A DNA stretch of 64,000 nt from Bacteroidota bacterium (lineage in GTDB: Bacteria > Bacteroidota > Bacteroidia > B-17B0 > Aurantibacillaceae): positions 490,526 through 554,525 of the forward strand of contig JAFLBH010000003.1 in the NCBI GenBank assembly GCA_017303905.1. The letters are read 5' to 3'. Shown in pieces: positions 18,264-26,911 of the stretch. The translations under genes were made by a program, and so were the position numbers. The notes under the pieces were generated by a model, which worked only from the letters and a program-made list of their open reading frames with translations, ran no database searches and was not told the DNA's origin. Position 1 is the stretch's first letter. Each line of letters opens with the position of its first letter.

Positions 18264-21200
18264 TTGAATTTACAAAAGAAAATATTCAACTTTTTAAATT
18301 CACTTCTGCTTTGCTTCGTTCTCTTTCTGTTCTCTTCTAACATCAAAGCACAAGTGTATCCTGTGCAGCTTAGCACTCAACTCATCCCGCCTTACAGCGG
18401 CTACCTTCCCGATTACGCCGACCCTTCCTCCGAAAAATTAAAAATCATTTTACAATTCAATGATTTTCTCACACCTCAATATAACGTCAAATTAAAACTG
18501 GAAATAAAAGGAAATGGTTTTAGCATCGTCACCAAACAACTTTTTAATCCGCCTCCTATTGTCTTGCAACCGGGCATTCCCACCATCATCAGTGGTGTTG
18601 ATCTGGCGCCTTATCTTAATTCTGCTAATCTCGATTTCATTGGCATTAATCAAGCGCAATACGAAAACAGAATGGCACTTCCGGAAGGATTTTATTCCAT
18701 TTGTGTTACTGCTTATGATTATTATAATCCGGGAAAAATTCAAGTGAGTAATCAAAGCTGCAGCAATGCCTGGTTCACGCTTAGCAATCCACCTTTTTTA
18801 AATCTTCCGCTCTGCTCAAAAAACATTACGCCGCAAGTTCCGCAAAACATCGTGTTTCAATGGACACCCGTAAACATCGGTTCTCCTAATAGTGCCACGA
18901 GCACAGAGTACGATTTTGAATTATGGGAAGTGCGTCCCGATTCTTCTGTTAATCCCAATCAAATTGTTTTAAGTACTGCTCCTATTTTCAGTACAACTAC
19001 CAATCTTCCTCTTCTTAATTATGGAATTGCTGAACCGCCACTTAATTTATACATGAAATATGTGTGGCGTGTACGCGCACGTGATTTAAGCGGAAGAGAT
19101 TGGTTTAAGAATAACGGTTACAGTCAGATTTGCACCTTCGTATACGGAAATTTAAGTTCTGTATTGGGGAACGCGCTCAGCTTAACACTCAACGCGAATG
19201 GCATCACACATCGCATGGGACATTGTACCTGGAATACGCAAAGCATTTACACCAATTATAAACTACAAGTTAGAAAACAAGGCACACAAAATTGGTTTGA
19301 CTACAATACCTCCGGCAATTTTGAAAAAGTAAATAATCTGGAACCTAACACCGATTATGAAGCACGCGTGCGCGGAGAAGGCAGCGCCTTAACCGGTGAC
19401 TGGAGTAATGTGGCTACTTTCCGCACATTGAGCGAGCCGGTGTATGGTTGTGGCGATCAAACTTTTGCGCCGGACGTATTTCAGGCCCAACCTTTACCTG
19501 TGAGTAAAGCAATTCCCGGTTTAATCATACAAAGCGGACAATTTGAAGTGAAGGCTTCCCAAATTACACCTAACGGTCCGCAGGGCTGGTACAGTGGAAA
19601 AGGAACAGCCGAAGTGTATGGATTTCCAATAGCTGTCAAATTCAATAATATTTACATTGATGATAACAACCGACATCAACAAGGTATCATTGAAGCTTTA
19701 ACCGAAGGCATTACTGCATGGACGCAGCAATGGGATCAGAATTTTGCAGAAGAAAACGCATCATACATTCCCGGGAAAATCGACAGCATTTGGGTGAGCG
19801 GTAATCAGATTTGTGTAAAAATACAAGGCGATGATTCTTGTTTTACCATGCCGCCCAACCAAAACATCGTGGTGGTGCGTGACGGAGAAGGCAATCAATA
19901 TAACGTACAGACCACCCCTCCACCGCCAAAAATTACCGGTCCGTTTAATTATATCACGTATGGAAACGATAACATCGATGCCAAAGACAGTTGCATTGTG
20001 CACTTCGAGCAGAGCAACAATCAGCAATTCGGTTTCGATAAAAAACAATACGCGGCCTGGCTCAATAATTATGAAACTATTAAATTAAACAATGGCAAAA
20101 CTTATTTTGTTCCTTATAAGAGTGTTGGTGAAAATGCCAGTGATAAAGTAAAGGCAGAGATAAAAATCATTCCCTTTGACGCGAATAAATTAAGTTTCAA
20201 AACGCGCGGCGGACAAACCTGTGTGCATACCTCAGCAGGAGCGAACAGTTTTGAAGTAACGGTGCCGGCCGATGCAGGTTGTGTGTACGCGTATTATGAT
20301 TCTAGAAAAATCGGTAAGCTCAATGTCGTCACTTTAAAACAACAAAACCGAAAACTAGTATTAGTTCCGGTTAACAATGCCGCTTTAAGTGTAAGCAATG
20401 TACAAAATGAGCTGAATAAATTATTTGGGCAAGCCAATGTGAATTGGTCGGTAACCACTAAGAGCAATTTCAATTTTAATTTAGGAAATGACGGATTAGA
20501 AGCGGCCGATGCTAATTTATTAAGCAAGTACAGCACGGAGATGCGTGCTTTACGCGATGCTTACAAAAGCTACGACAGCTTATACGATAAAGAAGCTTAT
20601 TATATTTTTGTAGTAAATAATTTCAACGACCCTGCCGTAAAAGGCTACATGGTGCGCGGACGTGGATTAGGATTTGTAGCGGCGAATGCTTCTGTTAAAC
20701 ACCTCGCGCACGAATTAGCACACGGCGCATTTGGATTAGAGCACAGCTTCCCTGCCATTGCCAAAAACACCAGCAACAATTTAATGGATTACAAAGAGCA
20801 AGGTGTGGAATTGAGCGCGATGCAGTGGGAGGAGATGCATAGCTCGCAGATGGTGTTTAATTGGTTTGATACGGAGGAGGATGCGGCTTTATCCGAGGCT
20901 GATTTTGCAAAATGGTTACAAAATATTATTGGACTTAATTGCTATAATACTTACAAAAATTATAATGGCATCATTCCCGAATGCACTTGGAACAACAATG
21001 TTTTGAATGCCATGCCGGATGGTGGTTACGGTTGTGCATTTGCATGTGGAATATTGGATGGAGTATTTCTAACTATAAAGGATGCGGTTAATTTAGTAGA
21101 TCTAATTAATTGTTGGACACCCCTTGGCTACAATTCGACTACTTCCGGTTGTGCATTAACTAGAGAAAAAACAATAGAGACTATAAAACTTGTAAGAGAA

Positions 21201-22517
21201 ATTTGTGGCAGTTCTGAAGGCTATAAAAAAATTTATAATGAATTGGTGAAATCTTTAGGTGGCTGGGCTAACACTACTTTTTGTAGTGATAGAACCTGTG
21301 CCTACAATCAAGGCAAATTAGTGTTTGACATTGTTTCTTTGTTTTATGGTGTAGGAGAAGTAAAAGCAGCGCTATCTACCGGGATGGCCGGAGCAAAAAT
21401 CGCAAAAATCATTGCAGAGGTTGACAAAACAGCTGTAGTCGTTTCGAAAGCTTTTAGTCAAGTTGGTAAGAGTATAGTAAAAACAGCTGCCGGACTTCAA
21501 TTATGTTTGAAATTAAATGGTAATCCAAACTTTGTTTTAGCTACCATTGATATAACAAAGAAAGCTATCAAATTTAATAATGCTGAATTACCAAGTTCTG
21601 TGCAAGGAACCATAATTGGAAAACTTGATAATGTAAATTATGTCGAAGATGTAACTGGCGCAGTTAAAAAAGGAGATATAGAGATTGTTCAATATGACGC
21701 CGGAAATAACACTGTTGTTGCAGGGTATAGGAAAGCATCATCTTCGCTTTCTTGGATTGATGAATTAGTGCCTCAATTACCAACCGGTGCAAAACCAAAA
21801 ATAACCGAATGGATTAACAAAGGTTTAATTGATTCGAAATTGAAAACTGCCTTCTTTAATTCAAATAACAAGACAGAACTTTACAATAAACTTGCGAGCG
21901 CAAAAAGCATAAATCATCAACGTTCTATAATTAGTGACTTCGAAAATATACCGGGCGTTACTCCTGGTAACTTCATTTCTAATTCTGTTGATAACATCAC
22001 CACTACAATTTACAAGAATCATTTCGGCAAACAATTCAACCTTACTTCTGCACAATCCAAAACATTTGTAAAAAATGCCGTTTTGAATCAAAGAAATGAA
22101 ATAGAAGTGTTAGAAAATTTAAACAATGGGATTTCATTAATAAAAATAAAACCAGGAACCAAATTATATAGAGTATTCGACGGCTATAAAACATGGGATG
22201 ATATAACAATGTCTGGTAATACTTTACCTAACGGATCGTTTTGGACATTTGAAAAACCAACTCAAATCACCGATATTATTGAAGGGACAGCAGTAATGCC
22301 GGAATGGAATGGAATGAGTAAGATTATAGAAATTGAGGTGCCTTCTTCAGGATTAATTGGTTGGTATGGCAAAGCGGCTAAGCAACCAGCATCTAGTAAT
22401 ACTTCAAGTTTCTTTTTAAAAGGAAATTCCGAACAAATAATAATTAATTTTTCACAAAATCAACAACAAGTATCTAATATCGTAACAAGTATTAAATTAG
22501 CTCCATGGACAAACTAA
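18264..22517 (+). CDS. polymorphic toxin: FN3/TANFOR-like protein with metzincin-like peptidase and variable C-terminal toxin domain
   Basis: The start is a TTG at 18264. An in-frame TGA lies two codons upstream, and the TTG directly precedes a good signal peptide (LLLCFVLFLFSSNIKAQ). The N-terminal 470 residues carry FN3-like modules (TPVNIGSPNSATSTEYDFEL, YVWRVRARDLSGRDW, NLEPNTDYEARVRGE), as in Bacteroidota TANFOR proteins. Residues 816-827 read HELAHGAFGLEH, a zinc-peptidase HExxH with a downstream Gly and His, and NLMDY at 839-843 resembles a Met-turn. This suggests self-processing. After residue 890 the sequence becomes AT-rich and has a pretoxin-like segment (GKLVFDIVSLFYGVGEVKAAL). 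The last 120 residues have YRV (Arg1303), GSFWT (Ser1325) and NSEQ (Glu1390), spaced like the R-S-E triad of ADP-ribosyltransferase toxins. That last assignment is inference. No T9SS tail is seen. Confidence 0.8.
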   Translation: MNLQKKIFNFLNSLLLCFVLFLFSSNIKAQVYPVQLSTQLIPPYSGYLPDYADPSSEKLKIILQFNDFLTPQYNVKLKLEIKGNGFSIVTKQLFNPPPIVLQPGIPTIISGVDLAPYLNSANLDFIGINQAQYENRMALPEGFYSICVTAYDYYNPGKIQVSNQSCSNAWFTLSNPPFLNLPLCSKNITPQVPQNIVFQWTPVNIGSPNSATSTEYDFELWEVRPDSSVNPNQIVLSTAPIFSTTTNLPLLNYGIAEPPLNLYMKYVWRVRARDLSGRDWFKNNGYSQICTFVYGNLSSVLGNALSLTLNANGITHRMGHCTWNTQSIYTNYKLQVRKQGTQNWFDYNTSGNFEKVNNLEPNTDYEARVRGEGSALTGDWSNVATFRTLSEPVYGCGDQTFAPDVFQAQPLPVSKAIPGLIIQSGQFEVKASQITPNGPQGWYSGKGTAEVYGFPIAVKFNNIYIDDNNRHQQGIIEALTEGITAWTQQWDQNFAEENASYIPGKIDSIWVSGNQICVKIQGDDSCFTMPPNQNIVVVRDGEGNQYNVQTTPPPPKITGPFNYITYGNDNIDAKDSCIVHFEQSNNQQFGFDKKQYAAWLNNYETIKLNNGKTYFVPYKSVGENASDKVKAEIKIIPFDANKLSFKTRGGQTCVHTSAGANSFEVTVPADAGCVYAYYDSRKIGKLNVVTLKQQNRKLVLVPVNNAALSVSNVQNELNKLFGQANVNWSVTTKSNFNFNLGNDGLEAADANLLSKYSTEMRALRDAYKSYDSLYDKEAYYIFVVNNFNDPAVKGYMVRGRGLGFVAANASVKHLAHELAHGAFGLEHSFPAIAKNTSNNLMDYKEQGVELSAMQWEEMHSSQMVFNWFDTEEDAALSEADFAKWLQNIIGLNCYNTYKNYNGIIPECTWNNNVLNAMPDGGYGCAFACGILDGVFLTIKDAVNLVDLINCWTPLGYNSTTSGCALTREKTIETIKLVREICGSSEGYKKIYNELVKSLGGWANTTFCSDRTCAYNQGKLVFDIVSLFYGVGEVKAALSTGMAGAKIAKIIAEVDKTAVVVSKAFSQVGKSIVKTAAGLQLCLKLNGNPNFVLATIDITKKAIKFNNAELPSSVQGTIIGKLDNVNYVEDVTGAVKKGDIEIVQYDAGNNTVVAGYRKASSSLSWIDELVPQLPTGAKPKITEWINKGLIDSKLKTAFFNSNNKTELYNKLASAKSINHQRSIISDFENIPGVTPGNFISNSVDNITTTIYKNHFGKQFNLTSAQSKTFVKNAVLNQRNEIEVLENLNNGISLIKIKPGTKLYRVFDGYKTWDDITMSGNTLPNGSFWTFEKPTQITDIIEGTAVMPEWNGMSKIIEIEVPSSGLIGWYGKAAKQPASSNTSSFFLKGNSEQIIINFSQNQQQVSNIVTSIKLAPWTN

Positions 22518-22876
22518 GAATAAAAGATTTATTTCGAAATAAGATTGATTTTTATTTAAACGAATTTTCAAATAGAATTACCAAATTACCGAATTGGAAA
22601 ATCAATCAAACACTTCCATCATCACTGCATGACTCTACACTTAATGAAAAACAAGAATATCTAATTGAACGATTTAAGAAAGAAAATACGCTTTTAATAA
22701 AGTTACAAACTGACCTTGACCTAATAAATTCAAACGAACATTTTAATTCTTTAGATCAACTTAAATCAATTAATATAGATCCAAGGGAATTTGAAGGAAT
22801 GGGATTTAGCGAAAGTCAAATAGAAGAATTTAACAATTTTATTGAGAAAGTACAAAGTGCATTTAATCAATCTTGA
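22505..22876 (+). CDS. probable immunity protein 1 (123 aa)
   Basis: The ATG lies 13 bases inside the end of the toxin gene, so the two are translationally coupled. This is the usual position of the cognate immunity gene. The protein is small, charged and lacks a signal peptide (MDKLRIKDLFRNKIDFYL...), with a helical C-terminal half ending ESQIEEFNNFIEKVQSAFNQS. I recognise no family. Its role as neutraliser of the C-terminal toxin domain is inferred only from position and size. Confidence 0.65.
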   Translation: MDKLRIKDLFRNKIDFYLNEFSNRITKLPNWKINQTLPSSLHDSTLNEKQEYLIERFKKENTLLIKLQTDLDLINSNEHFNSLDQLKSINIDPREFEGMGFSESQIEEFNNFIEKVQSAFNQS

Positions 22877-22923
22877 ATTCTTTTAAATTTTAACCAAATA
22901 GCCCGCAAATAAATTAATTTATT

Positions 22924-23256
22924 GTGACAATTTTTCAACTAATTAAAACATATAAGTCTGAAAACAATTCACACAAGTATCAACTAATTCCTGATGCAGC
23001 AAATCTATTCCTAAATGATTTCCAATACGGAGTAAATACTAAAGAAGAACTCGAATTAGGCATTTTGCTATTGAACGAGTTAATTAAACTTAGCTACACA
23101 GGCAGCCTACGTGAATACGAAAACAACTTCGATTTACAAAATGAAATTCTCAGCAAAAAAATACGTGTGTTTAAAAAATGTATTCCAGAAAGTCACGCTA
23201 AACTAAGAGGCTACACTGAAATGCTTATTGGGATGAAAGAAAATGAATTAGGATGA
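22924..23256 (+). CDS. small cytoplasmic protein of the immunity cassette (110 aa)
   Basis: It starts with a GTG at 22924, 47 bases after the previous stop. It is mostly helical (TKEELELGILLLNELIKLSY, FDLQNEILSKKIRVFKKC), has no signal peptide and matches no family I recognise. Its stop overlaps the next start by 4 bases (ATGA). By context it may be an extra immunity protein. Confidence 0.6.
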   Translation: MTIFQLIKTYKSENNSHKYQLIPDAANLFLNDFQYGVNTKEELELGILLLNELIKLSYTGSLREYENNFDLQNEILSKKIRVFKKCIPESHAKLRGYTEMLIGMKENELG

Positions 23257-23489
23257 AACTTTTAATTAATAAGGACTACAATTACAGTTTGTTTCATTTT
23301 AATAACAAATTATATCTGACCGTTATCTGCGGAAGTGTTGCCCTTTATGAAGTGACTATTGAATTAAATAAAGAAGAAAAAGAAAATTACCTAAAAAAAG
23401 AAGAAACTTATATAGACAAACTAGCTTTAGAAATACAATCAAATTCCAAAAGATTCGCCGGGAGATTTATTGAAAATTTTCAAAGATGA
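23253..23489 (+). CDS. small cytoplasmic protein of the immunity cassette (78 aa)
   Basis: The ATG overlaps the previous stop as ATGA, indicating coupled translation. It has a beta-rich first half (YNYSLFHFNNKLYLTVICGSVALYEVTIEL) and a charged helical second half (KEEKENYLKKEETYIDKLALEIQ). No named family is recognised. It belongs to the chain of five small genes behind the toxin. Confidence 0.6.
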   Translation: MKLLINKDYNYSLFHFNNKLYLTVICGSVALYEVTIELNKEEKENYLKKEETYIDKLALEIQSNSKRFAGRFIENFQR

Positions 23490-23761
23490 TGAAGGAACTG
23501 GTATTAAAGAATATTGACAGTTTAATAATTTTAATTAAAGGACATTGTGGTAACTATCCCGCTCACTTATACAATTGCGACTTCTTAGTAAATGAATTCC
23601 TGAAATTAAAAAGTGCTCTTATCAACAATTCAGAAGACTTAAAAAATTTAATTGAATGGAGTGTGTGGTTCGCACCAAGAATAATATATGATGGAATCAA
23701 CAATAAAGAAGCTCTAAGAAAACTTGAGGAGTTAAATGAACTTCTGAAACAATATGTTTGA
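23486..23761 (+). CDS. small cytoplasmic protein of the immunity cassette (91 aa)
   Basis: It starts at the first ATG of ATGATGA, overlapping the previous stop. The protein is helical with a Cys-rich patch (IKGHCGNYPAHLYNCDFLVNEFLKL) and ends in a leucine-rich helix (EALRKLEELNELLKQYV). I cannot assign it to a family. Cotranscription with its neighbours is strongly suggested by the overlaps. Confidence 0.6.
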   Translation: MMKELVLKNIDSLIILIKGHCGNYPAHLYNCDFLVNEFLKLKSALINNSEDLKNLIEWSVWFAPRIIYDGINNKEALRKLEELNELLKQYV

Positions 23762-24077
23762 TAATAAAAATTTTTTAAGTTTTAATACTGCTAAAAAAGT
23801 TGTCGAATCTTATTTAAACCAACATTTAAATAATTTTGTGATCAATGAGGCTGAAAATTACGGCATGAGTTTTTCAATCATTTTTTCTTACAATAATAAA
23901 ATTGTATCACTATTAAGCGATAGAGGTGATTTAACTTACAAGCTAATTATTAATAACATTGAAATTAACCTAGTAGGTTTTGAACCTTTACTAGTAAACA
24001 TAGAATGGTTTAGTGAAAAAAATATTCTTTTTTTATTAAACACTATTAAAAGATATCTTGAAACTCTTTCGAATTAA
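23754..24077 (+). CDS. small cytoplasmic protein of the immunity cassette (107 aa)
   Basis: It overlaps the previous gene by 8 bases and is the last of the five. It shows alternating strand patterns (GMSFSIIFSYNNKIVSLLSDRGDLTYKLIINNIEINLVGFEPLL) and a C-terminal helix (ILFLLNTIKRYLETL). This resembles small alpha/beta immunity folds, but no family is recognised. After it the coding run stops at the repeat region. Confidence 0.6.
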   Translation: MFDNKNFLSFNTAKKVVESYLNQHLNNFVINEAENYGMSFSIIFSYNNKIVSLLSDRGDLTYKLIINNIEINLVGFEPLLVNIEWFSEKNILFLLNTIKRYLETLSN

Positions 24078-24132
24078 TATCATATCAAGAGAGCATTGAT
24101 TCTATTATTTTGCGTTAACATTATAAATACTA

Positions 24133-24341
24133 CCCCTCTGTCCTGCGGACATCTCCCCTTATAAAGGGGAGAACTAACAGCACGTTTTTTAATAAGCTGC
24201 ATTTTACACCCTAGCATTAGTATTCTAATCTCTTCGCATAAATTAATTTCTTAGATAAGTTCATCCTTCTCCCCCTTGCTAAGGGGGAGTGCCCGAAGGG
24301 CGTGGGGGTCCTGACACATTACACAGCTCATGCCGGGAGGG
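24133..24341. repeat. composite palindromic repeat, copy E (core replaced)
   Basis: The left end is CCCCTCTGTCCTGCGGACATCTCC with a tight hairpin CTCCCCTTATAAAGGGGAG at 24153-24171. The right end is CTCCCCCTTGCTAAGGGGGAG, then GTGCCCGAAGGGCGTGGGGG, running into CCTGACACATTACACAGCTC. The middle (about 24172-24268) has none of the GAATTC core. Part of the tail is repeated at 24385-24410. The right arm plus tail recurs at 38671-38735. The gene-free stretch 24078-24526 holds only this and about 110 bases of unremarkable sequence. Confidence 0.75.
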
Positions 24342-24526
24342 GTATGTTACACCCCAGTCATGGAGTCTTGATACACCAGGACATGGGGTCCTGACACATT
24401 ACACAGCTCACACCGTAAGTTGGATCACCCCCCTTATCAGAAAAACCGTATCCACTTTTTTCACTTTCTGCTTTTACTACAATTTATAGCAATCAATCTC
24501 TCATCTATCACTTTAATTTTGTCCGT

Positions 24527-24898
24527 ATGTCTACTCAACTCTATAACAAAAAAGAAATAGAAGGCTTTCGGAAAAATTTACGAAACAAATCTACTCCCGC
24601 TGAATCGGTTTTGTGGCGCTCTCTTAAAAACAGACAACTGGAAAGAAAAAAATTCAGACGACAATACAGCGTTGGAAATTACATTCTGGATTTTTATTGC
24701 TTAGAAGAAAAATTAGCCATTGAACTCGACGGTGCACATCACTTTACGGAAGAAGGAATTAAACACGACCAAACACGTGAGGAGTATTTAAAGAGTATAG
24801 GTATTCGCATAATTAGATTTGAAAATTCCGCTGTTTTTAAATTCCATGAATCCGTATTAAATGAAATCAAAAATAATTTCAGAATAAATAAAAAATAA
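24527..24898 (+). CDS. DUF559 endonuclease-like protein (123 aa)
   Basis: This is a typical DUF559 protein of the VSR-like / PD-(D/E)xK nuclease fold. The N-terminal part has RNKSTPAESVLWRSLKNRQL and FRRQYSVGNYILDFYC, where the Asp of ILDFYC is a predicted metal ligand. These are followed by LAIELDGAHHF, with the Glu and Asp of the second motif, and TREEYLKSIGIRIIRFEN. Length is normal for the family. The biological role of DUF559 proteins is not settled, but genes of this type are often found as isolated accessory cassettes. Here it stands alone between a palindromic repeat and a secreted protein gene. Confidence 0.85.
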   Translation: MSTQLYNKKEIEGFRKNLRNKSTPAESVLWRSLKNRQLERKKFRRQYSVGNYILDFYCLEEKLAIELDGAHHFTEEGIKHDQTREEYLKSIGIRIIRFENSAVFKFHESVLNEIKNNFRINKK

Positions 24899-24949
24899 TA
24901 TTTTTACACCTCATTTAAGTTTAAGTTTAATTTATTAAAAAACAACTAT

Positions 24950-26137
24950 ATGAAACAACTATTAACATCCTGCTTTGTATTAAGTTTTATTTCACTCAGT
25001 TCACAAAATATTAAAACAAAAATGTGGACCATGCAATACGAATATCTTCCAACAGTACTGCCTGATTCCAAATACAACACCTATAAAATATTTCCCGAAT
25101 CGCATGCAACCGATGGTGTTCCGTTAGACGGAAAATACATGTATGTTGCCGAACAATATATAGGTGGATTAAAAAATATAACAAAACCTGAAGTTAAAGG
25201 CGGAATATTAATCGGCGGAATGGTAGTTGGTGGTAAAGAAGTAAAAACTACTCCGGGAGAGGAAACCCAAGATCTAACTATTAATGTATCTTTTGGTAAT
25301 ATTGAAATTGTAGACAAAGTAGATTACAATTCTGCAACTACAAATCCACAGACTAATGCCACGGAAAATTTATTCGCTTCTAAAATCAGATTCAAATTTG
25401 AATATTCAATTAAAGTAACCGACCAAAAACAAAACAAAGTCATATTCGACACTATAATCAATGAACCAAAATTAACTGTATATCCTCAAGATTTTAAATA
25501 TAATGCATATGGCGATAAAGCCGGCGCACGCGGATTTGCCAGCAAACCGGAATTAGATTTAGACTATAATCAAAACTCAAAAAACCTTTATGCTTTAGCC
25601 AAAAAAACTTTGGTTAAGAATTGCATGGATCAAATGGCAATGATTGTCACATCAAGATATGGTTATAAGTCGGCACCACTATCCATACATTACTATTGGG
25701 TGAAATCGAAAAATAAAATTTTTGATGCTTGCGACACAACCGTTGATCTTATGCGTGCTATAGTTGACACCATGGAGACAAATATAAAATACAATCGCCA
25801 TCTTAATTGGCATTGTACCAGTGCCAAATCCAATGCACTTAAACTTATTCGTATTTGGGAAGCAATGCTTAATGACAGTAAATATCACACTGAATTTAAA
25901 GACGAAAAAGATTTAAATGAATTTAAAGCCAAAATGAGAAGGAATTTGGTTCTGGCTTATTTATTTAATGATGATTTTGAAAAAGCCATGAATTACTACA
26001 GCATCATCGAGAAAGAAACTAAGTATTTTACCGGAAATAATTATGCTACGGATGAACCAATGAAAATTTTAAAAAAATTAGTTGAAAGAGAAGCCTTGAA
26101 TTACAATAAACACAAAGTCTTTTTTGGTTTTCAATAA
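24950..26137 (+). CDS. secreted or periplasmic protein of unknown function (395 aa)
   Basis: The N-terminus MKQLLTSCFVLSFISLSSQ is a signal peptide. The Cys at residue 8 is too early for a lipobox. The mature part starts IKTKMWTMQYEYLPT and has a Gly/Val-rich strand region (KGGILIGGMVVGGKEV, NVSFGNIEIVDKVDYN). A helical C-terminal third follows (ALKLIRIWEAMLND, RNLVLAYLFNDDFEKAMNYY), which resembles a TPR-like scaffold. No T9SS tail is present. I recognise no family. It lies directly outside the left end of the accessory island. Confidence 0.65.
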   Translation: MKQLLTSCFVLSFISLSSQNIKTKMWTMQYEYLPTVLPDSKYNTYKIFPESHATDGVPLDGKYMYVAEQYIGGLKNITKPEVKGGILIGGMVVGGKEVKTTPGEETQDLTINVSFGNIEIVDKVDYNSATTNPQTNATENLFASKIRFKFEYSIKVTDQKQNKVIFDTIINEPKLTVYPQDFKYNAYGDKAGARGFASKPELDLDYNQNSKNLYALAKKTLVKNCMDQMAMIVTSRYGYKSAPLSIHYYWVKSKNKIFDACDTTVDLMRAIVDTMETNIKYNRHLNWHCTSAKSNALKLIRIWEAMLNDSKYHTEFKDEKDLNEFKAKMRRNLVLAYLFNDDFEKAMNYYSIIEKETKYFTGNNYATDEPMKILKKLVEREALNYNKHKVFFGFQ

Positions 26138-26195
26138 ACTCAAAGAATAAAAGTATTTCTTTTGAGTAACTTAAGGTGACACCTTTTTCACAAAC

Positions 26196-26236
26196 CCTTC
26201 TGTCACTCCTCTGTCACTGCGTGACATCTCCCCTTA
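26196..26236. repeat. left half of a palindromic repeat, interrupted by the island
   Basis: CCTCTGTCACTGCGTGACAT followed by CTCCCCTTA is the left arm of the composite repeat family, with a small direct duplication of CTTCTGTCACT before it. The expected right arm is missing here and found at 38671, on the far side of the island. Confidence 0.7.
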
Positions 26237-26240
26237 GTAC

Positions 26241-26378
26241 CTTAATTACGCATGTCTTTAACCAAAGACATCTAATATTTAGTCGCATGTCTTTCAGACA
26301 TTATTCAGATACCTTTTCGTGCCTCAAAGGTATACGCATGTCTTTAACCCTTTAATCTAATATTTAGACGCATGTCTT
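26241..26378 (+). repeat. left terminal repeat of the island
   Basis: It holds four iterations of CGCATGTCTTT (from 26249, 26284, 26335 and 26369), separated by TAATATTTAG-type spacers. It also has internal hairpins ATGTCTTT/AAAGACAT and ATACCTTT/AAAGGTAT. This iteron-like structure resembles multi-site transposase- or recombinase-binding ends. Confidence 0.7.
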
Positions 26379-26405
26379 TTAACCTAATTCCAGATATTTA
26401 TAAAT

Positions 26406-26573
26406 ATGAATCAAAATGCCTTAATAAAAGAATCAAAAGAAAAGCTAGAAATTCTTAAAAGTAATAACGATTTTGTAGGAATCTGTAAGGAGGTGGTTAA
26501 ATATGTTAAAGAATCAAGGAATATAAAACCCCAATCAAGATTTAAACAATTCTTCTTCAACTTGTTTAAGTAA
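26406..26573 (+). CDS. small ORF at the island's left end (55 aa)
   Basis: It runs ATG at 26406 to TAA at 26571-26573. The product is Lys-rich and helical (LIKESKEKLEILKSNNDF, CKEVVKYVKESRN) with a basic Phe-rich tail. Codon use is compatible with a real gene, but there is no family match I recognise. Its 3' end overlaps the opposing small ORF 26535-26714 by 39 bases, so probably not both are genes. Confidence 0.35.
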   Translation: MNQNALIKESKEKLEILKSNNDFVGICKEVVKYVKESRNIKPQSRFKQFFFNLFK

Positions 26574-26714
26574 AGCCTCTTCATAAGACTCCAGAAGTTC
26601 TATATGTTTCTTGCCTTTAGCTACATTCTCAGGTATCTGATACATGTTCGAATAAGTTAACTCTATTAAGGTTTTCAATGTGCCTTTAATGATATGTTTA
26701 TCCATTTCCGTCAT
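26535..26714 (-). CDS. small helical ORF at the island's left end (59 aa)
   Basis: It starts at an ATG (complement 26712-26714) and encodes a charged helical peptide (MDKHIIKGTLKTLIELTYSN, KKHIELLESYEEALLKQVEEEL), typical in composition of small accessory proteins. It overlaps the 55-aa ORF on the other strand. No family is recognised. I consider this one slightly more protein-like. Confidence 0.4.
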   Translation of the reverse strand: MTEMDKHIIKGTLKTLIELTYSNMYQIPENVAKGKKHIELLESYEEALLKQVEEELFKS

Positions 26715-26778
26715 AACATTTTTATTTAAAGTTATAAATTCCTTAAATAATAATCCAGAGATTCGTGAATTAAACTTA

Positions 26779-26839
26779 CACGTGTCTTTCAGACATTATT
26801 CAGATACCTTTTCGTGCCTCAAAGGTATTCGTATGTCTC
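26779..26839 (+). repeat. internal copy of the island's terminal repeat
   Basis: It holds GTGTCTTTCAGACATTATTC through the ATACCTTT/AAAGGTAT hairpin to CGTATGTCT, almost identical to 26287-26345 and in the same orientation as the left end. With the left end it brackets about 600 bases holding the two tiny ORFs. Confidence 0.7.
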
Positions 26840-26911
26840 TTAATAAAACTTTCAATGCTCTGATAAGTTACACATATCTAAAACGCAAAATTTTTATGCG
26901 CTAAAGTTGGA

